NCBI RefSeq assembly: GCF_000236785.1
Contig: NZ_AGUF01000042.1
Span: forward strand, 167,635-231,634
DNA from: Achromobacter arsenitoxydans SY8
Lineage (GTDB): Bacteria > Pseudomonadota > Gammaproteobacteria > Burkholderiales > Burkholderiaceae_B
Length of the DNA: 64,000 nt
Direction of reading: 5' to 3'
Notes under the pieces: generated by a model
Told to the model about the DNA's origin: nothing
Database searches by the model: none
Seen by the model: the letters and a program-made list of their open reading frames with translations, nothing else
Program-made: the position numbers and the translations under genes
Part shown: positions 37,286-44,261 of the stretch, one piece after another
How positions within the stretch are numbered: position 1 is the first letter of the stretch
How the letters are laid out: every line of letters starts with the position of its first letter

Positions 37286-38830
37286 TCACGGCCGGTAGCC
37301 GAAGACGCGCGGCCCCGGCTCGCGCAGCGGCGCCGCCAGTTCCACGAATTCCTCCAGCGCCTGGCGCGTCGCGGCCGGATCAATGATGTCTTCGACAACA
37401 AAGGCTTCGGCGCTGCGGAATGGCGAGGTCAGGCTGCGCACGCGCGCCTCGATCTCCCGCATCTTGGCCTGCGGATCCTCGGCGGCTTCGATCTCCGCTT
37501 TGTAGGCGACTTCCAGCCCGCCCTCCACGGGCAACGATCCCCATTGGGCCGACGGCCACGCATAGCGGAAGTTAAAGCGGCCGGCGCTCTGATGACCGCC
37601 GGCCGCCACGCCGAAGGCCTTGCGCACGATGATCGAGCACCAAGGCACCGTGGACTGCGCGACCGCCGTCAGCGCGCGCACGCCGTAGCGCATGGCGCCG
37701 GCCTTCTCGGCGTTCAACCCAATCTGGAATCCCGGCACGTCCACCAGATTGACCACGGGCAGGTGGAAGGTTTCGGCCAGGTCCAGAAGCCGGGTGAATT
37801 TCTCGGCGGCAGGGCCGTCCCAGCCGCCGCCGTAGTGATAGGGATCGCTGGCGAACAGGGCGACCGGCCAGCCGTCGATGCGGGCCAGGCCCGTGATCAC
37901 CGCGCGGCCCCAGCGCTTGCCGATTTCCATGAACGACCCTTCGTCGACCAGCGTCTCGATGATCGGGCGCATCTTGTACACGGCGCGCGTGTCGGACGGG
38001 ATGGCGCCGCGCAGCCACTCCTGTTCGCCGGCCCGCCCCGGCTCGGCCGCGCGCGGCGGCAGTTCATGCACCGAGCGCGGCAGGTAAGACAGGAAGCGCC
38101 GGGCCTGGGCGAAAGCGGCCTCCTCCGTGTCGGCCTCGTCGTCGACCACGCCGTTGCGGGTGTGGATGTCGCTACCGCCAAGCTCGTTCTTGTCCAGGTT
38201 CTGGCCGATGCGCGCCACGACCGGCGGCCCCGCGATGAAGAGCTGCGAAGTGTCGCGCACCATGATCGAGTAATGGCTGGCCGCAACGCGCGCCGCGCCC
38301 AGACCGGCCACCGAACCGAGCGCCAGCGATACAACCGGCACCGTCGCCAGATTCTGCGCCATCAGCGGCCACATGCGCAGCTTGGGCAGCAGCGTGTGGC
38401 CCTTGATCTCGATGTTGCGCACCGATCCCCCGCCGCCGGTGCCATCCACCATGCGAAGCAGCGGCAGCCGCAGGTCCTGCGCCATTCGCTCGGCCTCGAC
38501 CAGCTTGTCGCCGACGGCGCCGTCATTGGCGCCCCCGCGCACGGTGAAATCGTCGGCGGCCACCACCACCGGCCGCCCCTGCACCTTCGCGCGGCCGATG
38601 AGCAGGTTCGAGGGAGTCAGATCCGTCAGCCTGCCTTCAGCGTCATACTCGCCGCTGCCCGCCAGCGCCCCGACCTCCCGGAACGATTCCGGGTCGACCA
38701 TCCTGGCGATGCGTTCGCGCACCGGCAGCTTGCCGCCTTCGCGATGCCGGCGCACCTTCGCCTCGCCTCCCATGCGCGCCGCCAGTTCCTTGCGCAGCGC
38801 CAATTCCTGCAGTTCTTTTTCCCAGGACAC
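37286..38830 (-). CDS. Acyl-CoA carboxylase carboxyltransferase subunit (PccB/MccB family)
   Basis: A 514-residue double-crotonase carboxyltransferase that moves CO2 from biotin to an acyl-CoA. Hallmarks: KLPVRERIARMVDP, TDGTGGGGSVRN-like region, GGSDIHTRNGVVDDEADTEEAAFAQARRFLSYLP and NLVDVPGFQIGLNAEKAG, KAFGVAAGG. Start is a GTG at 38830 with AAAGGAG six bases upstream. The acyl substrate (propionyl, methylcrotonyl, geranyl or other) is undetermined. Confidence 0.92.
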   Translation of the reverse strand: MSWEKELQELALRKELAARMGGEAKVRRHREGGKLPVRERIARMVDPESFREVGALAGSGEYDAEGRLTDLTPSNLLIGRAKVQGRPVVVAADDFTVRGGANDGAVGDKLVEAERMAQDLRLPLLRMVDGTGGGGSVRNIEIKGHTLLPKLRMWPLMAQNLATVPVVSLALGSVAGLGAARVAASHYSIMVRDTSQLFIAGPPVVARIGQNLDKNELGGSDIHTRNGVVDDEADTEEAAFAQARRFLSYLPRSVHELPPRAAEPGRAGEQEWLRGAIPSDTRAVYKMRPIIETLVDEGSFMEIGKRWGRAVITGLARIDGWPVALFASDPYHYGGGWDGPAAEKFTRLLDLAETFHLPVVNLVDVPGFQIGLNAEKAGAMRYGVRALTAVAQSTVPWCSIIVRKAFGVAAGGHQSAGRFNFRYAWPSAQWGSLPVEGGLEVAYKAEIEAAEDPQAKMREIEARVRSLTSPFRSAEAFVVEDIIDPAATRQALEEFVELAAPLREPGPRVFGYRP

Positions 38831-38877
38831 CTTGTGCTCCTTTCCTGCCAGTTGCCGTTGCGGCCTGCGCCGCCGGT

Positions 38878-39858
38878 TCAATCGACCTTGATGTTGGCGC
38901 GCTTGATGAGCGCTTCGTTCTGCTTGAGTTCGTCGGCGATCTTTTGCCGGAACGCCTGAGGAGTCTGGGTCGACGGATTGCCCTGAGCCGCCAGTCTGGC
39001 GCGCACGGCAGGATCCTTGGCCGCCTCGGCGATCTCGCGGTTCAGGCGATCCACAACAGCGGGTGGCGTACCCGCCGGCGCGAACACCCCTACCCAGAAC
39101 GAAATGTCGAAGTCGGGATACCCCAGCTCGGCCACAGCCGGGATGTCCGGCAGGTCATGCCAGCGCTGCGCGGTGGAAACCGCCAGCGCTTTCAGCTTGC
39201 CGGCCTTGATGAGCGGCACCCCCGAGAGCGTGTCGAAACCGAAGTCGACCTCCTTGGACATCAACCCGGCCTCCATCGGCGCGGCGCCCCGGTACGGCAC
39301 ATGCAGCATCTGCACACCGGACATGGTGGCGAGCTGTGCGCCCGCCAGGTGCATCAGATTGCCGTTGCCGGCAGATCCGTAGCTGACCGTGTTGGGATTG
39401 CGGCGGGCCAGCTCCACCAGAGACTTCACATCGCTGACGCCCGCCACGCGCGGATTCTCGGCATTGATGGTCAGGATGAACGGCACGGACACCACCGTGG
39501 TCACCGGCGCGAAATCCTTCAGCGGGTCGTACTGGAGATCCTTGTAGAGCAAGGGATTGACCGTGATCGAGCTGGAGTTGCTGACCAGGATGGTGTAGCC
39601 GTCCGGCTTGGCCTGCGCCACCATGCGCGCGGCGATCATGCCGTTGGCGCCCGTCTTGTTTTCCACCACGAACGATTGGCCCATGCGCGTGGACAGCGCA
39701 TCGCCAATGATGCGCGCCACGATATCTATGGTGCTGCCGGGGCTGAAGCCCACGACGAACTTCACGGGCGCGCTGGGATATTCCGCCGCGCCAGCGGCCA
39801 GGGGAACCGCGGTGAACCAGGCGAACGCGCCTGTTGCCAGCCACTTTCTAACTGCCAT
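38878..39858 (-). CDS. Bug-family (TctC-like) periplasmic receptor
   Basis: A 326-residue solute receptor with a signal peptide (cleavage near AGAAEYPS) and the Bug fingerprints VKFVVGFSPGSTIDIVAR, ENKTGANGMIAA, LMHLAGAQLA and HVPYRGAAPMEA. The glycine-rich loop reads SPGSTID instead of the usual PGGxxD, which lines the carboxylate pocket. ATG at 39858 has GGAGGAG upstream. No TctA/TctB membrane genes lie nearby, so it may present ligand to an unlinked carrier or act as a sensor. Confidence 0.9.
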   Translation of the reverse strand: MAVRKWLATGAFAWFTAVPLAAGAAEYPSAPVKFVVGFSPGSTIDIVARIIGDALSTRMGQSFVVENKTGANGMIAARMVAQAKPDGYTILVSNSSSITVNPLLYKDLQYDPLKDFAPVTTVVSVPFILTINAENPRVAGVSDVKSLVELARRNPNTVSYGSAGNGNLMHLAGAQLATMSGVQMLHVPYRGAAPMEAGLMSKEVDFGFDTLSGVPLIKAGKLKALAVSTAQRWHDLPDIPAVAELGYPDFDISFWVGVFAPAGTPPAVVDRLNREIAEAAKDPAVRARLAAQGNPSTQTPQAFRQKIADELKQNEALIKRANIKVD

Positions 39859-39926
39859 GATGTGTCTCCTCCGTGATGGATCCGCGCCGGCGCTGCTTTG
39901 GCGCGCGGCTGCGGATGCGTGGGTGT

Positions 39927-40895
39927 CTACTGCGTTGCGATGGCGCCAGAGGCCTTGACGGCCCGGCCCCACTTCTGCTCTTCCTGCTTCATGAATGCTG
40001 CGAAGGCCTGGGGCGAGCTGTTGACCACTTCCCCGCCCAGGCCTTCGATGCGGGTCTGCATTTCGGGCGTGGCGACAATCTTCGACACGTCCTCATAAAT
40101 GCGCTGCGCCTGCTGGGGCGGCATGGCCGCGGGCGCAAGCAACCCGAACCACGTCGCGGCCTCGAACCCGGGCATGCCCGCTTCGGCGAAGGTCGGCACG
40201 TCGCGCAGCGCCTGCACCCGCTTGCCGTTGGCGACCGCCAGGGCGCGCAACTTGCCGGACTCGATCAGCGGCAATGCCGACGTGATGGTGGCCAGCATCA
40301 TCTGCACCTGCCCGCCCGCCAGGTCCGTGAAGGCGGGCGAGTCCCCGCGGTACGGCACGTGTGTGATGGCGGATTTCGTGGCGATCTTGAAAAGTTCGCC
40401 GCTTAGATGCTGCGCGGTTCCGTTGCCGGGCGACGCGAAATTCACCGATCCGCCGTTCTGCTTCAGGTAGGCAAGGAATTCCGGCAGGCTCTTGGCCGGA
40501 ACGGACGGGTTCACCACCAGCACCAGCGGAACCTTGGTGACCAGCGTGATGGGCGCGAAGTCCTTGACGGGGTCGTAGCTCAGCTTGTCGTAGAGATGCC
40601 CGCTGATCGTGTGGGCGGACGTGGTCATGAACAGCGTGTACCCGTCGCCGCGCGCCCGGGCCACCGAGCTCGCGCCGATCGTCGTGCCCGCGCCGGCACG
40701 GTTTTCGACGATCACCGTCTGGCCCCACGTCTGTGTGAGCCGTTCCGCCACGGCGCGCGCCACCACGTCGGTCGCGCCGCCGGCCGGGTATGGCACGACC
40801 ATCGACACAGGCTTGGAAGGATAGGAATCGGCATGCGCCGTTCCCGCGAATAGCGCCGCGGCACAAGCCAGCGCGCGCAGCCAATTGGGTTGCAT
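39927..40895 (-). CDS. Bug-family (TctC-like) periplasmic receptor, first gene of the island operon
   Basis: A 322-residue receptor with a signal peptide ending in THADSYPS. Typical blocks follow: VSMVVPYPAGGATDVVAR, VENRAGAGTTIGA, HLSGELFKIATK and HVPYRGDSPAF. Start ATG 40895 follows GAGGAG; a 7-codon upstream extension is unlikely. It is first in the long minus-strand operon and is preceded by the operator at 40943. Its partner receptor follows 68 bp later, so two ligands of one pathway may be captured. Confidence 0.9.
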   Translation of the reverse strand: MQPNWLRALACAAALFAGTAHADSYPSKPVSMVVPYPAGGATDVVARAVAERLTQTWGQTVIVENRAGAGTTIGASSVARARGDGYTLFMTTSAHTISGHLYDKLSYDPVKDFAPITLVTKVPLVLVVNPSVPAKSLPEFLAYLKQNGGSVNFASPGNGTAQHLSGELFKIATKSAITHVPYRGDSPAFTDLAGGQVQMMLATITSALPLIESGKLRALAVANGKRVQALRDVPTFAEAGMPGFEAATWFGLLAPAAMPPQQAQRIYEDVSKIVATPEMQTRIEGLGGEVVNSSPQAFAAFMKQEEQKWGRAVKASGAIATQ

Positions 40896-40942
40896 GGGGA
40901 GGTCTCCTCTTGTCATCGGTTGAAGGTTTGCTTTATTCTTAT

Positions 40943-40979
40943 CGTTCCAGTAGACAGAACGCTTATTCTATTTTATATT
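40943..40979 (+). promoter_or_regulatory. Divergent control region: IclR-type operator overlapping a sigma-70 promoter
   Basis: CGTTC-N9-GAACG (40943-40961) plus the flank TTATTCT repeats the motif at 30446 with 22 of 27 positions identical. A promoter reading right has TAGACA (40951-40956), a 17-bp spacer and TATATT (40974-40979), each 5/6 to consensus. The operator covers the -35, a typical repression position. The region also drives the long leftward operon starting at 40895, whose promoter I could not place. Confidence 0.65.
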
Positions 40980-41055
40980 TTTTGCATCCCGGACTGTCAA
41001 CGAATAAATGCGGACGGCCGGCGCGGAATTGCCATCAAGAGAGGAAACACACTTC

Positions 41056-42510
41056 ATGTCCGAATCATCGGAAACCCTTAAATCCATGCTTATCGGCGGC
41101 GAATGGATCGCCTGCGGCGACACCACGTTCGAGTCGGTCAACCCCGCCACCGGCGTCCGCAATTACCGCGTCAGCGCCGCCTCCGACTCGCTGGTGGACC
41201 AGGCCGTCGAAGCCGCCTGGCTGGCGCAGCGCCAGCCGGCCTGGCGCGACATGCTGCCGCACCAGCGCGCGGCCATCCTGCGCCGCATCGCCGACGGCAT
41301 GGACCACAACGCCACGCTGCTGGCGCGCCTGCAAATGATCGAGAACGGCAAGGTCTGGGCCGAATGCAAAGCGCAGGTCGCCAGCGCCGCCGCCACCTTC
41401 CGCTACTACGCGGGCGTGTGCGAAACGCTGGGCGCCGAGGTCACTCCCACGCGCGGCAACTATCTGTCCATGACCCACTACGATCCGTACGGCGTGGTCG
41501 TGGCGATCACGCCCTGGAACTCGCCACTGACGATGGAAGCGCAGAAGGTCGCGCCCGCGCTGGCCGCGGGCAACGCCGTGATCCTCAAGCCTTCCGAGGT
41601 CACCTCATCGCCCGCCCTGGAACTGGGCCGCATCGCGCTGGAGGCCGGCCTTCCGCCCGGCATCCTCAACGTGGTGACGGGCCTGGGGTCCACCGTGGGC
41701 CGCCGCCTGGTCGAACATCGCGGCGTACGCATGGTTTCGTTCACCGGCGGCACCGCCAGCGGCCGCGCCATCGCGCACGCCGCCGCGGAAAAGCTGATGC
41801 CCGTTGCGCTGGAACTGGGGGGCAAATCGCCCCACATCGTGTTCGCGGATGCAGACCAGGACGCGGCAATAGACGGCGTCATCGGCGGCATCTTCGAGGG
41901 CAGCGGCCAGTCCTGCGTGGCCGGCTCTCGGCTGTATGTCCAGCGCAGCATCGCCGAGTCGTTCATCGAAAAGCTTGTCGCGCGCGCCGCCCGGCTCAAG
42001 GTCGACCAGCCCGACGCCGAGGGCGCGCAGATGGGTCCCATTGCCTCTTTCGGCCATCGCGAAAAGATTGAAGGCATGGTCGATTCGGCGCGGCGCGAGG
42101 GTGCGCAGGTGTTGCTGGGCGGCGAACGCCCCGACGGCGACGCGCTCGCCGCGGGCGCGTTCTACCGGCCCACCATCCTGGGCGGCCTGTCGCGCGACGC
42201 GCACGTCGTGCGCGAGGAGATCTTCGGTCCGGTGCTGTGCGCGCTGACGTTCGAAGACGAGGACGACCTGGTCGATCAAGCCAACGACAGCGCCTATGGG
42301 CTGGCCTCCGGCATCTGGACGGCGGACTACCGCCGCGCCTGGCGCGTCGCCAAGCGCCTGGAAGCGGGCAGCGTGTGGATCAACACCTATAAGCAGCTTT
42401 CCATCTCCACCCCATTCGGCGGATTCAAGCAAAGCGGAATCGGCCGCGAAAAAGGCGTGAGCGGACTGCGCCTGTACCAGCAATCCAAGGGCATCTACTT
42501 CGGCATGTAG
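41056..42510 (+). CDS. NAD(P)-dependent aldehyde dehydrogenase
   Basis: A 484-residue aldehyde dehydrogenase with the full catalytic set: PWNSPLTM (oxyanion Asn), ELGGKS (E253), GQSCVAG (C287) and EEIFGPVL near the C-terminus. It oxidises an aldehyde to the acid. Start ATG 41056 follows AGAGGAAA. It is divergent from the island operon under the shared operator and is followed by a beta-hydroxyacid dehydrogenase, suggesting a two-step oxidation (alcohol to aldehyde to acid) of a pathway intermediate. Confidence 0.93.
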   Translation: MSESSETLKSMLIGGEWIACGDTTFESVNPATGVRNYRVSAASDSLVDQAVEAAWLAQRQPAWRDMLPHQRAAILRRIADGMDHNATLLARLQMIENGKVWAECKAQVASAAATFRYYAGVCETLGAEVTPTRGNYLSMTHYDPYGVVVAITPWNSPLTMEAQKVAPALAAGNAVILKPSEVTSSPALELGRIALEAGLPPGILNVVTGLGSTVGRRLVEHRGVRMVSFTGGTASGRAIAHAAAEKLMPVALELGGKSPHIVFADADQDAAIDGVIGGIFEGSGQSCVAGSRLYVQRSIAESFIEKLVARAARLKVDQPDAEGAQMGPIASFGHREKIEGMVDSARREGAQVLLGGERPDGDALAAGAFYRPTILGGLSRDAHVVREEIFGPVLCALTFEDEDDLVDQANDSAYGLASGIWTADYRRAWRVAKRLEAGSVWINTYKQLSISTPFGGFKQSGIGREKGVSGLRLYQQSKGIYFGM

Positions 42511-42581
42511 GCCGGACGCATTCCCGCAAATCATTCAAGGCCGCAACAGCGGCCACCCTGTATTTTTTGGAGACTATCCTC

Positions 42582-43478
42582 ATGCCTGAATTTCAACGAG
42601 CCGGCTTCATCGGCCTGGGCGTCATGGGCGAGCCCATTTGCCGCAATCTCGCCGTCAAGGGCGGCCTGCCCGTGCTGGGCTGCGACAACGACCCCGCGCC
42701 CCTGCAGCGCCTGGCCCCGCACGGCGTGACCACAGCGACAGCCGTGCAGATCATGCGCGAATGCGACGTGGTGTTCCTGTCCCTGCCGTCCGGCGAAGTG
42801 GTGGCGCAACTTGCCCGCGCCGCCGACGGCCTGCTGGCGAACGCGCGCAGCGGCCAGTTGATCGTGGACCTGAGCACGTCGCCAGTGGACGTGACGCGCG
42901 AACTGGCCGGCGAATTCGCCGCCAAGGGCGCGACTTTCATCGACGCCCCCGTGGCCCGCACGCGCGCCGCCGCAGAGGCCGGCACCCTGTCGGTCATGAT
43001 CGGCGGCGACGAACAGGTCTTCGCCCGCGTCAAACCGCTGGTCTCCACTTTCGCAAACGAAATTACCCATTGCGGCGCCGTCGGCAGCGGGCAGGTCGTG
43101 AAGATCCTGAACAACATGGTGCTGTTCGAAACCGTGGTGGCGCTGTCCGAGGCGCGCGCCATCGCGCGCCGGTCGGGCGTGGATCCGAAGGTGCTGCTGG
43201 AGACCTTCACCCGCGGCTCGGCGGACAGCTTCGCGTTGCGCAACCACGGCTTAAAGGCTATCCTGCCCGCAGACTTTCCCGAAAAAGCCTTCCCTGTGGA
43301 CTACGCCCGCAAAGACCTGCGCTACGCGCTGGCGCTGGCCGACCAGACCGGCGTAACAGCGCTGGGGGCCCGCAACGTGGACCACTGGTTCGACGCGGCG
43401 CTCGCCCAGGGCCACGGCAACCGCTATTTCCCGGTCATCAGCCGGGTGATCGACCCGGAGTCGGGAACCAACGCCTAA
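42582..43478 (+). CDS. Beta-hydroxyacid dehydrogenase (3-hydroxyisobutyrate dehydrogenase family)
   Basis: A 298-residue NAD(P)-dependent oxidoreductase with Rossmann loop GLGVMG (11-16), DLSTSPVDVTR, and the catalytic lysine in GSGQVVKILNN (K174). The substrate-anchoring block that usually reads DAPVSGG is DAPVARTRAAAEAGTL, so the substrate is probably not 3-hydroxyisobutyrate itself. ATG 42582 has GGAG ten bases upstream. Lies between the aldehyde dehydrogenase (71 bp) and the IclR gene (19 bp). Confidence 0.88.
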   Translation: MPEFQRAGFIGLGVMGEPICRNLAVKGGLPVLGCDNDPAPLQRLAPHGVTTATAVQIMRECDVVFLSLPSGEVVAQLARAADGLLANARSGQLIVDLSTSPVDVTRELAGEFAAKGATFIDAPVARTRAAAEAGTLSVMIGGDEQVFARVKPLVSTFANEITHCGAVGSGQVVKILNNMVLFETVVALSEARAIARRSGVDPKVLLETFTRGSADSFALRNHGLKAILPADFPEKAFPVDYARKDLRYALALADQTGVTALGARNVDHWFDAALAQGHGNRYFPVISRVIDPESGTNA

Positions 43479-43497
43479 TTACCCCCGCATCCATCCA

Positions 43498-44214
43498 ATG
43501 AGTCGCACCCCTACTCAGGACAATTCCACCGACGGCGTCGCCGCCGTCGAACGCGCCCTGACCATCGTCGGGGCCGTCGCGCAGCGCACCGACCCGATCA
43601 CGCTTGCCGATCTTTCCCGGGCCACGGGGTTCTACAAGAGCACGCTCCTGCGGCTCATTGCTTCGCTTGAAAAGGCAGCCCTGGTGGTGCGCCGCGCCGA
43701 CGGCCGTTACGCCCTGGGGCCTTACGCGCACCATCTGGGCCGCGCCTATGAGGCCACCTACCGGCTTACCGAAACCATTCTGCCCCTGTTGCAGGGGCTG
43801 GTCGACAAGGGCACCGAAAGCGCATCGTTCCACGTCTACCACGACGCGCAATCGCGCGTGTGCCTGCTGCGGGTGGATTCGCATCATTCCACCCTGGACC
43901 GCATCCGTGTCGGCGACTTGCTGCCCCTGGACAAGGGCGCGGCGGGCAAGCTGCTCACCGCCTATCTGGTTGAAGGCCAGTCGGCCGCGCAGGCCGGCCT
44001 GATGCTCACGTCGATGGGCGAGCGCGATCCGAACTGCGCGGCGGTGGCCAGCCCCGTGTTCGGCCCCGACGGCGACCTCTGCGGCGCAATTTCCCTGTCG
44101 GGCCCCAAAGAGCGCTACACGCCCGCCGCCGTCAAGAAAATGTCCAAGCTCGTGCAGGACGCCGCGGCCGAAGCCACCCGCGCACTGGGCGGACGCTGGC
44201 CGTCAGGCAAATAA
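43498..44214 (+). CDS. IclR-family transcriptional regulator of the catabolic island
   Basis: A 238-residue regulator with an N-terminal winged helix-turn-helix (about 15-75; DLSRATGFYKSTLLRLIASLEKA) and an IclR effector domain (about 85-235) with DKGAAGKLLTAY and ASPVFGPDGDLCGAISLSG. It is the only dedicated regulator between 23.8 and 44.2 kb, so it is the natural candidate for the repeated GTTC-N9-GAAC operators. IclR proteins usually sense a pathway acid and may activate or repress. Confidence 0.92.
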   Translation: MSRTPTQDNSTDGVAAVERALTIVGAVAQRTDPITLADLSRATGFYKSTLLRLIASLEKAALVVRRADGRYALGPYAHHLGRAYEATYRLTETILPLLQGLVDKGTESASFHVYHDAQSRVCLLRVDSHHSTLDRIRVGDLLPLDKGAAGKLLTAYLVEGQSAAQAGLMLTSMGERDPNCAAVASPVFGPDGDLCGAISLSGPKERYTPAAVKKMSKLVQDAAAEATRALGGRWPSGK

Positions 44215-44261
44215 CAGGAAATCCGGCGTACGCTGTGGGCTTCCGATCGTCGGGCCAGCCC

